NCBI GenBank assembly: GCA_035535315.1 | Contig: DATLQD010000037.1 | Span: 1 to 35,403, forward strand | Direction of reading: 5' to 3' | Origin: DASQGA01 sp035535315 | Lineage (GTDB): Bacteria; Actinomycetota; Thermoleophilia; Gaiellales; Gaiellaceae | DNA: 35,403 nucleotides | Shown: positions 13,998-21,755 of the stretch, in pieces | Numbering within the stretch: position 1 is the first letter of the stretch | Layout: each line of letters begins with the position of its first letter | Notes under the pieces: generated by a model | What the model was told of the DNA's origin: nothing | Seen by the model: only the letters and a program-made list of their open reading frames with translations | The model's database searches: none | Position numbers and translations under genes: made by a program

Positions 13998-14017
13998 ACG
14001 ACCGGCAGTATGTACCA

Positions 14018-14596
14018 GTGGCCCGATCCAGGTTCACACTTACGCTCGGCATCCTCTTGCTGCTCCTGTCCGGCTGCGGCGACAAGTCGGAAGGCGTGCC
14101 CGCTGCGAGCGATACCGGGTTTACGAACTATGTCCCCCTCGCCGAGCCCGACTCGCTCTCCAGCCTCAGCCGCAGCAATCGTGAGCTCGACGTGGACGCC
14201 CTCTCGGAGGACGCGCTCGAGCCGGCGGCTCTCGCCGGCGTACTCGAGACGGCAGACTTCGAGGGTGGCGAGGAAATCGAATACACCGGCCACACGAAGC
14301 TCTACAGCCATGTAGTCACCCGCACGCTCCTCTTCGCAAAGCCCGACGGCGCGAGTGCCTATCTGGAGTGGCTCGACGAAAACGCAGCCGACATCCTCGG
14401 GCCGGTGAAATCGAAACAGCCGCTCCCGCTCGGCTCGGACGGGGTCCTGCTCCTCGAGCAGGGCTGCAACTGTCATTCCGACCTGCCCACGTACCTCGCG
14501 GCCTGGCGCGACGGCGCTGTCGTCCGGACGCTTCTCGCCGACGGCGCCGGTGCAAACGCACGGCGTGTGACAGCGCTCGCCCGCGAGGTGGGATGA
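14018..14596 (+). CDS. Predicted lipoprotein of unknown function
   Basis: A 192-residue protein with a clear lipoprotein signal: basic start MARSRF, hydrophobic core LTLGILLLLL and lipobox LSGC with C20 as the lipidated residue, so it is likely anchored outside the membrane. The rest is soluble and acidic. A central segment (EIEYTGHTKLYSHVVTRTLLF) and a C-terminal cysteine cluster in EQGCNCHSDLPTY are notable; CNCH is one residue short of a heme c motif. I do not recognise the family. The GTG at 14018 lies only 20 bases from the divergent start of the selenoprotein gene, with CAGTAT six bases upstream as a possible leaderless -10, so the two may be co-regulated. The acyl-CoA dehydrogenase gene begins 12 bases downstream. 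Confidence 0.8.
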   Translation: MARSRFTLTLGILLLLLSGCGDKSEGVPAASDTGFTNYVPLAEPDSLSSLSRSNRELDVDALSEDALEPAALAGVLETADFEGGEEIEYTGHTKLYSHVVTRTLLFAKPDGASAYLEWLDENAADILGPVKSKQPLPLGSDGVLLLEQGCNCHSDLPTYLAAWRDGAVVRTLLADGAGANARRVTALAREVG

Positions 14597-14608
14597 GATG
14601 ATCGGCGG

Positions 14609-15778
14609 GTGACAAACGTCGCCTCAGAGCTCATCGAGCTGAGCCCGGAACAGCGCGAGATTCGGGACGTGTGCCACGACTTCGCCGAGCGGGAGATCCG
14701 CCCGGTCTCGCGCGAGGTCGACGAGGCGGACATCGAGATGCCCTGGGAGATCTGGCGGAAGGCGTCGGAGCTCGGAATCACGACCTTCATGCTCCCCGAG
14801 GAGCTCGGCGGCGGCGGCCTCACAGACGTCCTCACCCAGTGCATCGTCCAGGAGGAGCTCTGCTGGGGCTGCTCCGGGATCGGGAACCTCATCTGCTCGA
14901 ACGGATTCTTCGCTGAGCCGCTCCTGGAGCTCGGCACCGAGGAGCAGCAGCGGCGGTGGCTCGAGCCCCTCGCCGCCGACAGCTCCCTGCTCGGGGCTCT
15001 TGCCTCGACCGAGCCCGGAGTCGGGTCGGACGCGGCCTCGATGACGACGACGGCGATGCGAGTCGACGGCGGCTACCGCCTGCGCGGCCAGAAGGCGTGG
15101 GTCTCGAACGGCGGCATCGCAACCTACTACGTCGTCTTCGCGACCGTCGAGCCCGGCACCCGGCACCGAGGCATCACCGCCTTCGTCGTCGAGAAGGGCG
15201 ACCAGGGAGTCTCGTTCGGCCAGCCGATGCGCAAGATGGGACAGCGGGCGATCGTCAACTCGGAGCTTTTCCTCGCGGACGCGTTCCTGCCCGAGGACCG
15301 CCGCCTCGGCGACGAAGGGCAGGGCTTCTACGGTCTCATGGGAACCTTCGACCGCTCACGTGTGGTTCTCGGCGCGGCAGCGACGGGCCTCGCCCGCGCC
15401 GCGACCGAATACGCGATCGAGTACGCGAAGTCCCGGGAGCAGTTCGGCAAGCCGATCGCGGAGCACCAGGCTGTGGCCTTCCGCCTCGCCGACATGGCGC
15501 TTCGCGTCGATGCATCGCGCCTCCTCGTCCTGCGCGCGGCGCGGAAGCTGGATGCCGGCGAGTCGGCGCCGCTCGAAGCCGCCATGGCGAAGCTTCACGC
15601 GTCGGAAACCGCAATGTTCTGCACCTGGGCGGCCGTCCAGACCCTCGGCGGCTGGGGCTACTCCCGGGAGTACCTCGCGGAAAAGTGGATGCGGGATGCG
15701 AAGCTCGAGGAGATCGAGGAGGGCACCTCCGACATTCAGCGCCTCATCATCTCCCGGCAGCTCCTGAAGGACACGTAA
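14609..15778 (+). CDS. Acyl-CoA dehydrogenase
   Basis: A 389-residue FAD enzyme that desaturates an acyl-CoA at the alpha-beta position and passes electrons to ETF. The N-terminal helical domain includes MLPEELGGGGLTDV. The middle beta domain has STEPGVGSDAASM and KAWVSNGGIATYYVVFA. The C-terminal domain has AIEYAKSREQFGKPIAEHQAVAF, LGGWGYSREY and EEIEEGTSDIQRLIISRQLL, where E371 is in the position of the medium-chain enzyme's catalytic Glu. The substrate chain is unknown. GTG 14609 is preceded by GATGATCGGCGG. It is followed three bases after its stop by the acyl-CoA synthetase and then the dienoyl-CoA reductase-like SDR, so this is an acyl-CoA catabolic operon. Confidence 0.93.
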   Translation: MTNVASELIELSPEQREIRDVCHDFAEREIRPVSREVDEADIEMPWEIWRKASELGITTFMLPEELGGGGLTDVLTQCIVQEELCWGCSGIGNLICSNGFFAEPLLELGTEEQQRRWLEPLAADSSLLGALASTEPGVGSDAASMTTTAMRVDGGYRLRGQKAWVSNGGIATYYVVFATVEPGTRHRGITAFVVEKGDQGVSFGQPMRKMGQRAIVNSELFLADAFLPEDRRLGDEGQGFYGLMGTFDRSRVVLGAAATGLARAATEYAIEYAKSREQFGKPIAEHQAVAFRLADMALRVDASRLLVLRAARKLDAGESAPLEAAMAKLHASETAMFCTWAAVQTLGGWGYSREYLAEKWMRDAKLEEIEEGTSDIQRLIISRQLLKDT

Positions 15779-15781
15779 GCG

Positions 15782-17845
15782 GTGCGTGACCTCCGCGCGC
15801 TCTTCGAGCCGAGCTCGGTCGCGATCCTGGGCGCGTCGAACGACCCTGCCAAGTGGGGCCATTGGCTCGCCCGGGGTGCGCTGAAGGGAAACGGGCGGCG
15901 GCCGATCTACCTCGTGAACCGAAACGGCGGCGAGATCCTCGGGCAGACCGCCTACCCGTCGCTCGCAGAGCTGCCTGATCGGCCCGAACTCGTCGTCGTG
16001 ACCGTTCCGGCCGCGGCTTTCGAGCAGGCTGTGGACGACTCGCTGGCAGCCGGGGCGAAGGCGATCGTGGCAATCAGCGCAGGTCTGGGCGAGATGAACG
16101 AGTCCGGGCGCGAGCGAGAGCGTGCGGTCGTGGAGCGGGTCAGGGCGAGCGGCGCGATCATGCTCGGCCCGAACTGCCTCGGCGTCTTCGACGCGCCCGC
16201 CGATCTCGATCTCGCCTCGAACGAGTTCCCAGCGGGCGCCATCGGCCTCATCTCCCAGAGCGGAAACCTGGCGATCGAGATCGGCCTCATGGCGGCCGAG
16301 GTTGGGCTCGGAATCTCACGATTCGCGTCGCTCGGGAACCAGGCCGATCTCGAGGTGGCCGACGTCGTGCGCGCCTATGTCGACCACGAGGCGACAACGA
16401 TGATCGCGATCTACGGCGAAGACTTCCGGGACGGGCGCGCCTTCGCCCGGGCGGCCCAGGACGCGGTCCGTGCCGGCAAACCCGTGCTCGTCCTCACGGT
16501 CGGAGCGAGCGAAGCGAGCGCACGCGCGGCGCTGTCCCACACGGGTGCCCTGGTAAGCGACCTCGCCGCCGTCGACGCGGCCTGCCGGGCGGCGGGTGCG
16601 ATCCGCGTGGAGACGCCCCGCGAGCTCGTCGACCTCGCCCAGGCCTTCCTCGTCCGCACGCCGGTGCGAGGACGGCGTGTCGCGGTCGCCGGAGATGGAG
16701 GCGGTCACGGCGCGCTCGCGGCCGACCTCGCTGCCGGCCACGGGCTCGAGCTCCCCCGGCTTTCCGGGCCCGTCTCGTCACAGCTCGCGGCGATGTTGCC
16801 GCTCACGGCCACGACGCGGAACCCGGTCGACCTGGCCGGTGGAGGCGAGCAGGACATCTCCTCTTTCGGGCGCGTCGTCTCGACTCTCCTGGACGCCACC
16901 GAGGTCGACGCGGTCCTCCTGGTCGGCTACTTCGGCGGCTACGGCCAGTACTCGTCCGAGTTCGAGGCCCGTGAGGTCGCCGCGGCGGGCTTGATGGCAG
17001 ACCGGGTCGATGCAACCGGCCGCCCGCTCGTCGTCCACACCATGTTCTGGGCCAGCGCACCCGCGTGGGCGCTTCGAAAGCGGGGCATTCCCGTCTTCCG
17101 GGACGTCGGTGCCGCCGTCAGTGGGATCGCACGCCTGGCGGAGCGCGAGGAGCAGCAGCCCTGGGGGGTCCCGGATCTTCCTCCAGCGCACGAGCCGGCG
17201 GCCGCGACCGGGTACTTCGAGGCGCGCGAGCTGATCGCGGCAAGCGGGATCGCTTTCGCCGAAGCCCGGCGGGTCACGAGCTGGGACGAAGCTCGAACCG
17301 CTGCAAAGGAGCTCGGCTTCCCCCTCGTACTGAAGGCGCTGGGGTCACTCCACAAGTCTGATCAGGGCGGCGTCGTCGTCGGGCTCGCGGACGAGGCGGC
17401 GCTTCAGCGGGCGTACACGGACCTCATCGAACGCCTGGGGCCGCCAGAGCTTTCGGTGGAGGCGATGGCAACCGTCTCCGCCGGCGTCGAGCTGATCGTC
17501 GGCGCACGCCGCGACGTGAGCTTCGGCCCGATCGCGCTCGTCGGTGCGGGCGGCCTCTACGCCGAGATTCTTTCCGACGTCGCGGTCGCGCTCGCCCCAC
17601 TCGACGCCGCCCAGGCGGAAAAGCTCCTGCGGTCGTTGCGCATCGCACGACTGCTCGACGGCGCCCGAGGGCGCGCTCCGCTGGATATCGCCGCGGCGGC
17701 CCGCGCCGCGGCTGCGCTCTCCTCGATCGCAGCCGCGCATCCGGAGATCGCCGAGATCGAAGTCAATCCGCTGCTCGTGACGCCGTCTGGCGCAATCGGC
17801 CTCGACGCGCGGGTCGTGCTAGAAGATGGCGCCGATGCTCGCTGA
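15782..17845 (+). CDS. NDP-forming acyl-CoA synthetase (fused CoA-binding, ligase and ATP-grasp domains)
   Basis: A 687-residue acetyl/acyl-CoA synthetase of the ADP-forming type, which makes an acyl-CoA from acid, CoA and ATP or runs in reverse. The CoA-binding Rossmann domain starts SSVAILGASNDPAKWGHW (about 12-130). Succinyl-CoA-ligase-like domains follow, with LISQSGNLAIEIG, RFASLGNQADLE and the phospho-histidine H253 in ALSHTGALVSD. A C-terminal ATP-grasp_5 domain (about 480-687) carries FPLVLKALGSLHKSDQGGVVVGL, GARRDVSFGPIALVGAGG and IEVNPLLVTPSG. Domain order and length are those of single-chain bacterial members. GTG 15782 follows the dehydrogenase stop by three bases; the 3' end overlaps the SDR gene by 20 bases. 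The carboxylic acid used is not evident. Confidence 0.92.
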   Translation: MRDLRALFEPSSVAILGASNDPAKWGHWLARGALKGNGRRPIYLVNRNGGEILGQTAYPSLAELPDRPELVVVTVPAAAFEQAVDDSLAAGAKAIVAISAGLGEMNESGRERERAVVERVRASGAIMLGPNCLGVFDAPADLDLASNEFPAGAIGLISQSGNLAIEIGLMAAEVGLGISRFASLGNQADLEVADVVRAYVDHEATTMIAIYGEDFRDGRAFARAAQDAVRAGKPVLVLTVGASEASARAALSHTGALVSDLAAVDAACRAAGAIRVETPRELVDLAQAFLVRTPVRGRRVAVAGDGGGHGALAADLAAGHGLELPRLSGPVSSQLAAMLPLTATTRNPVDLAGGGEQDISSFGRVVSTLLDATEVDAVLLVGYFGGYGQYSSEFEAREVAAAGLMADRVDATGRPLVVHTMFWASAPAWALRKRGIPVFRDVGAAVSGIARLAEREEQQPWGVPDLPPAHEPAAATGYFEARELIAASGIAFAEARRVTSWDEARTAAKELGFPLVLKALGSLHKSDQGGVVVGLADEAALQRAYTDLIERLGPPELSVEAMATVSAGVELIVGARRDVSFGPIALVGAGGLYAEILSDVAVALAPLDAAQAEKLLRSLRIARLLDGARGRAPLDIAAAARAAAALSSIAAAHPEIAEIEVNPLLVTPSGAIGLDARVVLEDGADAR

Positions 17846-18635
17846 GGGCACCTTCGAAGGAAAGGTCGCTGTCGTCACTGGCGGTGGGACGGGGATGGGG
17901 CGCGCGATGGCGCTCGAGTTCGCGCGCCTGGGGGCCGGAGTCGTCGTCGCCGGGCGCCGGCCGGAGCCGCTCGAGGAGGTCGCAGTCGCGATCCGCGAGG
18001 GCGGGGGCCGCGCGCTCGCCCAGCCGACGGACGTCCGCCAGCCGGACCAAGTGGATGCGCTCTTCGACGCGGCCGTGGACGAGCTCGGCCGGGTCGACGT
18101 CCTCGTGAACAATGCGGCGGGCAACTTCGTCGTGCGCGCGGAAGACCTGTCGCCGAACGGCTGGCGTGCCGTCGTCTCGATCGTGCTCGACGGCGGCTTC
18201 CTCTGCGCCCGCGCGGCGGCGAAGAAGATGATGGATCAGGGCGCGGGCGGCGCGATCCTTAGCGTTCTGGCGAGCTATGCGTGGACAGGAGGGCCGGGGA
18301 CGGTCCACTCCGCGGCGGCCAAGGCGGGGCTCTTAGCGATGACGAGGACGTTGGCGGTCGAGTGGGCGCCGCACAAGATCAGGGTGAACACGATCACGCC
18401 GGGCCCGACCGACACCGAAGGCGCTGGGGCAGCGCTCTGGCCGAGCGAGGAGGACAGGGCGCGCGTCGCGGCGACCGTCCCCGCGGGTCGCCTGGCCACG
18501 GTGGAGGAGATCGCCTGGTGGACGACGGCTCTCTGCTCGCCGTACGCCGACTACATCACAGGGGAGAACCTGACCATCGACGGCGGGCACTGGCTCGAGC
18601 AGGAGGGCTACCTGCCGGCACTCGGCGAGGCCTGA
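17826..18635 (+). CDS. SDR family oxidoreductase, 2,4-dienoyl-CoA reductase-like
   Basis: A 269-residue short-chain reductase with TGGGTGMG (18-25), the GRRPEPLEE end of strand 2 typical of NADPH users, and NNAAGNF (95-101). The usual Y-x-x-x-K is absent; the equivalent place reads VHSAAAKAG. Instead Y151 (in SYAWTGGPG) lies 15 residues before K166, the arrangement of mitochondrial and peroxisomal 2,4-dienoyl-CoA reductase, where this Tyr and Lys hold the fatty acyl-CoA. The ending DGGHWLEQEGYLP also fits that group. It would remove the extra double bond from polyunsaturated acyl-CoA, in keeping with the dehydrogenase and synthetase upstream. ATG 17826 overlaps the synthetase; ATG 17835 is an alternative. 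A hairpin terminator follows. Confidence 0.88.
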   Translation: MAPMLAEGTFEGKVAVVTGGGTGMGRAMALEFARLGAGVVVAGRRPEPLEEVAVAIREGGGRALAQPTDVRQPDQVDALFDAAVDELGRVDVLVNNAAGNFVVRAEDLSPNGWRAVVSIVLDGGFLCARAAAKKMMDQGAGGAILSVLASYAWTGGPGTVHSAAAKAGLLAMTRTLAVEWAPHKIRVNTITPGPTDTEGAGAALWPSEEDRARVAATVPAGRLATVEEIAWWTTALCSPYADYITGENLTIDGGHWLEQEGYLPALGEA

Positions 18636-18649
18636 CCTCCTCGAAACCG

Positions 18650-18681
18650 CGAAGGGCGCCGCCCGCCGGCGACGCCCTTCG
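18650..18681. terminator. Bidirectional hairpin terminator
   Basis: CGAAGGGCG (18650-18658) pairs perfectly with CGCCCTTCG (18673-18681) around a 14-base GC-rich loop. It lies between the convergent SDR (stop 18635) and cupin (stop 18691) genes. A T-rich stretch follows on the plus strand (TCGTTCTCCTT). Confidence 0.75.
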
Positions 18682-18690
18682 TCGTTCTCC

Positions 18691-19266
18691 TTAGATCAAC
18701 GCGTACGCGGGCCGGAGGGCCGCTACGGGCTCGTATGTGGCTCCGTACCCCAGGATTCGGCCGATCGGAGCGCCCATGGCGAGCGCGCTCCGCTGCATCC
18801 ATGCCGGTACGACCGGCAGCCGAACGTCATCAAAGTGAGCCTTTGCGATCGGGGCGAGGCGCAGCGGCTGAGGCATGCCCTTCTTGTTCGTCTTGCCGTC
18901 GACAGCGAGACCGAACATGGTCTCGATCAGTCGCTCGAACTGGAAAGCGGGACGGATCTCACAGAAGAAGCGAGCCTCCGTGTCTCCGGCATTCCAGAAC
19001 TTGTGCGCCGTGCCGGGCTCGACGACGACCTCGTCACCGGGGCCCGCGACGAGCTTCTCGCGGCCACGCTTGAACCCGACCGACCCTTCGACCACGACGA
19101 AGCGCTCCTGCTGGTGAGGATGCGCGTGGGCGGCGGCCACCTGCCCTCCCGGCTGGACGAAGGTCTCGACGACCACGAGCTCGCCGTTCGTCTCCGCCGA
19201 CGTCCGGTGGAAGCGCAGGCGCTCTCCTGTGACGGCGTTCTCGATCATGTCTCCTGCGTGAATCAT
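18691..19266 (-). CDS. Cupin domain protein
   Basis: A 191-residue protein with one cupin barrel in the first 110 residues. Motif 1 is AHAHPHQQERFVVVEGSVGF, with metal ligands H47, H49 and E54. Motif 2 is PGDEVVVEPGTAHKFWNAG, with H88. The remaining 80 residues (IETMFGLAVDGKTNKKGMPQPLRLAPIAKAHFDDVRLP) form a helical tail seen in small actinobacterial cupins with no assigned reaction, so function is open: a dioxygenase, isomerase or binding protein. The ATG at 19266 has GGAAGGGG upstream. A 32-codon membrane peptide gene lies 57 bases upstream on the same strand and may share its transcript. Confidence 0.85.
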   Translation of the reverse strand: MIHAGDMIENAVTGERLRFHRTSAETNGELVVVETFVQPGGQVAAAHAHPHQQERFVVVEGSVGFKRGREKLVAGPGDEVVVEPGTAHKFWNAGDTEARFFCEIRPAFQFERLIETMFGLAVDGKTNKKGMPQPLRLAPIAKAHFDDVRLPVVPAWMQRSALAMGAPIGRILGYGATYEPVAALRPAYALI

Positions 19267-19323
19267 GGGGGAACCCCTTCCAAGTGAGAGTGACTGGACT
19301 AGTCGAGCCGAACGATCGGCTGC

Positions 19324-19422
19324 CTATGCGAAGAGGGCGCGCGTCCCACGGACCGTGAATCCGGCCAGTGCGAGAACGCAGAGCGCTGCGAACGCGACCC
19401 CTACGAACAACTTGAACTTCAT
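19324..19422 (-). CDS. Small membrane or secreted peptide, 32 residues
   Basis: ATG 19422 opens a 33-codon frame ending TAG at 19324. It has an AAAGGA ribosome site five to six bases upstream. The peptide has a basic start (MKFK), a hydrophobic stretch of about 17 residues (LFVGVAFAALCVLALAGF), then TVRGTRALFA. This is a single membrane helix or a signal peptide with almost nothing after it. It lies in the otherwise empty 270-base gap between the Rieske oxygenase and the cupin, upstream of the cupin on the same strand. It could be a small membrane protein co-expressed with the cupin. I recognise no family; the good ribosome site and hydrophobic pattern are the only support. Confidence 0.5.
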   Translation of the reverse strand: MKFKLFVGVAFAALCVLALAGFTVRGTRALFA

Positions 19423-19475
19423 CGCGGTCCTTTCAGTCGAAGGTGCATCTGACGCGACGAAGCCTGGCAGGGCTG

Positions 19476-19505
19476 AAACCTCCTGGCCGTGGGGCCAGCA
19501 GGTTT
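19476..19505 (-). terminator. Hairpin downstream of the Rieske oxygenase gene
   Basis: AAACCT and CTGGCC (19476-19488) pair with GGCCAG and AGGTTT (19493-19505) around a 4-base loop, with one mismatch. It begins about 30 bases after the oxygenase stop (19537). On the minus strand the stem ends in three U, so it is a modest terminator there; on plus it is followed by TT. Confidence 0.5.
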
Positions 19506-19536
19506 TTCCTGGTGGGGCTAACCCCCGGGTCTTGGA

Positions 19537-20643
19537 CTAGGTGAGAGAGTCGTAGACGAGCCGCTGGAAGTGCTGGATCAGGTGCTCGCTCGAGGTGAGC
19601 AGTCGGCCGTGGGGCACCATCCCGGAGTCGAGCCCCTGTTGTACGGACGCAACGAGGGCCATGTCCTCGGACCCGACCTGAGCCCCGAAGGACATGATTT
19701 CGCGCGCCGCCTCGTCCGAGACGTCCGCTCCGAAGAAGTAGTCGGTCGCACCGCGCAACTCGTGCGGGCCGACCGGACGCCACATGTCCAGCGATAGGTT
19801 GAGCGGGCCGGGCTCGATGTTGATCGTAAGGCTCGGCCAGACGAAGTGGTACTGCGCGCGCGTCACCTCGCCGTGAGGCTCATAAGGGAGCTTGTCGCCG
19901 TTCGCAGAGGCGCGGAGCGGCCCGAACTGGCTCGACACGAAGCCCTCGGATTCGAGCAGGTAGGCGTCCGGGTCGACGTCGATCAGCTTCGAGAAGCTCG
20001 GATGGGCGACCGGGCAGTGATAGCACTCGAGGTAGTTCTCGATCCCGATCTTCCAGTTGACGGGACTCACGCCCCACTCGACGCGCTCCCGAAAGCGCAA
20101 CCGGTCAAGCTCGATTCCGGTGTCCACCAAGACGGACGGCAGCCGGCCGAGCACATCCGCGAGCGGACCGGCCTCCGGGTCGGGGTTTACGAAGACAAAC
20201 GGTCCCCAGACATCGACCTGCACGGGCAGGAGCGAGTACTGGTCGAAGTCGAACCCGGGCTCGCGGTCGGACCGGGGCGCCGCCCGCAGGCAGCCGTCGA
20301 GACCGTACGTCCAGGCGTGGTAGGGACACTGGAGCGTCTCCCGGCGCCCCTCGCCCTGCACGACGAGATGGCCCCGGTGCCGGCAGACGTTCACGAACGC
20401 GCGCAAATCTCCGTCCTGGTGCCGGACGATGACGACCGGGACGTGGCCCGCCTGGGTGGCCACGAAGCTCCGCGGCTCGGCGAGCTGTTCGAGGCGAGCT
20501 GCGTACTGCCACGAGCGTGCAAAAATCCGCTCCCGCTCCAGCCGGTAGATCTCCGGGTTGCTGTACCACTCGGCCGGAAGGGTGAGACCGGCGTCCAGAG
20601 CCTCGCCGACGGATGCGTCGATGTCGGTACGTGGGTCGATCAC
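19537..20643 (-). CDS. Rieske non-heme iron oxygenase, catalytic subunit
   Basis: A 368-residue ring-hydroxylating-type oxygenase. The Rieske domain has C87, H89 (CRHRGH) and C106, H109 (CPYHAWTYG). The catalytic domain has NWKIGIENYLECYHCPVAHPSF with iron ligands H209 and H214, and a third acidic ligand around E326/D327 in GSEDMALVASVQQGLDSG. The ENYLECYHCPVAHP form is shared with glycine-betaine, carnitine and choline-type monooxygenases as well as aromatic ones, so demethylation or hydroxylation of a quaternary amine or aromatic acid are both possible. The GTG at 20643 overlaps the upstream cupin stop in a GTGA unit. No reductase lies nearby. A TetR gene with a palindromic operator diverges upstream of the two-gene operon. 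Confidence 0.92.
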   Translation of the reverse strand: MIDPRTDIDASVGEALDAGLTLPAEWYSNPEIYRLERERIFARSWQYAARLEQLAEPRSFVATQAGHVPVVIVRHQDGDLRAFVNVCRHRGHLVVQGEGRRETLQCPYHAWTYGLDGCLRAAPRSDREPGFDFDQYSLLPVQVDVWGPFVFVNPDPEAGPLADVLGRLPSVLVDTGIELDRLRFRERVEWGVSPVNWKIGIENYLECYHCPVAHPSFSKLIDVDPDAYLLESEGFVSSQFGPLRASANGDKLPYEPHGEVTRAQYHFVWPSLTINIEPGPLNLSLDMWRPVGPHELRGATDYFFGADVSDEAAREIMSFGAQVGSEDMALVASVQQGLDSGMVPHGRLLTSSEHLIQHFQRLVYDSLT

Positions 20644-21074
20644 GCGCCGTCCTTCCCGTAGTCCCAGGGCTCGTACGGCTTGCCTGGCGTGCCGCCGACC
20701 ATGAGCACGACGGTCGGCGACTCGAGCGCGATCGCCTCGCGCATCGCCTCGGGCCGGACGTAGAGGATCTCGCCGACCCCGAGTTCGACCTGCTCGCCGT
20801 CGCACGTGAAGCGCGCGCGGCCGCGCAGGAGCACGTACGTCTCCTCCTGGTTCCCGTAGTCGACCTCGGTATGGGGGACGACCAGCTCCTCGCCCTCGTC
20901 CGCCTCGTACTGGTTCATGCCGAAGCCCAGGATCCCGAGCTCGGTCCCGACCGAACGCCAGCGGGCGCCGTAGCCAGGCGTCCGTGCCCACTCATCCCAG
21001 AAGCCCTCGGGCTCGACCCGGCCAAGCTGGTCGAGGCGCGCGGCCCGCCAGAGCGGCCTTTCGACCGATGTCAT
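20640..21074 (-). CDS. Cupin domain protein linked to Rieske oxygenase
   Basis: A 144-residue small cupin: LGFGMNQYEADEGEELVVPHTEVDYGNQEETYVLLRGRARFTCDGEQVELGVGEILYVRPEAMRE is the barrel core. The usual H-x-H of motif 1 is replaced by VPHTEVDYGNQEE, leaving one His (H68) and two Glu as possible ligands, and motif 2 ends PEAMRE with no His. It may bind metal weakly or not at all and could sense or bind the oxygenase substrate. The ending TPGKPYEPWDYGKDGA is not a known motif to me. It is first in the operon; its stop overlaps the oxygenase start. A palindromic operator lies 23 bases upstream of its ATG. Confidence 0.85.
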   Translation of the reverse strand: MTSVERPLWRAARLDQLGRVEPEGFWDEWARTPGYGARWRSVGTELGILGFGMNQYEADEGEELVVPHTEVDYGNQEETYVLLRGRARFTCDGEQVELGVGEILYVRPEAMREAIALESPTVVLMVGGTPGKPYEPWDYGKDGA

Positions 21075-21096
21075 GCGGCCTTGCCTCCTCCCACAG

Positions 21097-21124
21097 TTGA
21101 CTGACCGGTCAGTCAGGGTACGCT
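21097..21124 (+). promoter_or_regulatory. TetR promoter with palindromic operator
   Basis: TGACTGACCGGTCAGTCA (21098-21115) is a perfect 18-base palindrome. It overlaps a -35-like TTGACT (21097-21102) with TACGCT (21119-21124) as -10 at 16-base spacing. It lies between the divergent cupin/oxygenase operon (start 21074) and the TetR gene (start 21138, with GGAGGA upstream). This is the classic position for an autoregulating TetR operator controlling both directions. Confidence 0.75.
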
Positions 21125-21137
21125 GTCGGAGGAACGG

Positions 21138-21755
21138 GTGTCAAGAAAAGTGACCATGCCGGCGACCATTAGAACAACCGACCTGCTCGACGCCACCTGC
21201 CGCGTTGTTGCGAAAAGCGGTGCCCACGGCCTTCGGATGAGCCATGTCGCCCGCGAGGCGGGGGTCTCGAATGCGCTTCTCCACTACTACTTCGAAACGC
21301 GGGCGGAGCTTCTCTCGCGCGCCTTCGCCCACGCCGAGGGCCGGGTATACGAGCACGCTGGCACCGAGCTGGAGGGCCTCCCGAGCGGAGCCGAGCGGTT
21401 ACGGAGGTTCTTGCATCTCTATGTCGAGGACGACGTGGTCTTCCAGGAGAACTGGGTGCTCTGGAACGAGATGTGGTCGAGCTCGCTCTTCGATCCGGAC
21501 ATGCGGCCGACGATCGAGGAGGCCTACCGCCGCTGGATCGCGTTCATCGTCGATCTCGTCGAGCAAGGGCGGACGGACGGGTCGATCCCCGCCGGCGTCG
21601 ATCCCGAAGAGGCTGGAGCCCGGCTGGCGGCCGTGGTGGACGGGATCGGCTCCCAACTCCTGCTCGGCTTGCTGGCCCGCGAGCGCGCGGCGGCGTTGAT
21701 CGAGCAGTCGATCGAGCTCGAGCTCAGCGGTCGTACGCAGCTCGGCCCCGCTTGA
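21138..21755 (+). CDS. TetR/AcrR family transcriptional regulator (BetI-like)
   Basis: A 205-residue regulator. The N-terminal DNA-binding domain has the helix-turn-helix MSHVAREAGVSNALLHYYFETRAELL (about residues 34-60). The rest is an all-helical ligand domain with LHLYVEDDVVFQENWVLWNEMWSSSL and EEAYRRWIAFIVDLVEQGR, resembling BetI-type TetR_C_6 proteins. It most likely represses itself and the divergent cupin/Rieske oxygenase operon through the palindrome at 21098-21115; the inducer would be the oxygenase substrate or product. The GTG at 21138 has GGAGGA four bases before. A second start, ATG 21156, is possible. Its 3' end overlaps the convergent acyl-CoA dehydrogenase gene by 32 bases. 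Confidence 0.9.
   Translation: MSRKVTMPATIRTTDLLDATCRVVAKSGAHGLRMSHVAREAGVSNALLHYYFETRAELLSRAFAHAEGRVYEHAGTELEGLPSGAERLRRFLHLYVEDDVVFQENWVLWNEMWSSSLFDPDMRPTIEEAYRRWIAFIVDLVEQGRTDGSIPAGVDPEEAGARLAAVVDGIGSQLLLGLLARERAAALIEQSIELELSGRTQLGPA

Noticed and set aside
14460..14485. Heme c site in the lipoprotein (CNCH)
   Set aside because: Spacing is C-x-C-H rather than C-x-x-C-H, so covalent heme is not supported.
19430..19540. Riboswitch in the structured region before the small membrane peptide
   Set aside because: Only a simple hairpin and a short GGGG/CCCC stem are seen; no known riboswitch core could be matched by eye.
20644..20991. Extended N-terminus of the Rieske oxygenase
   Set aside because: It overlaps the cupin gene in another frame and lacks conserved residues; the GTG at 20643 is coupled to the cupin stop.
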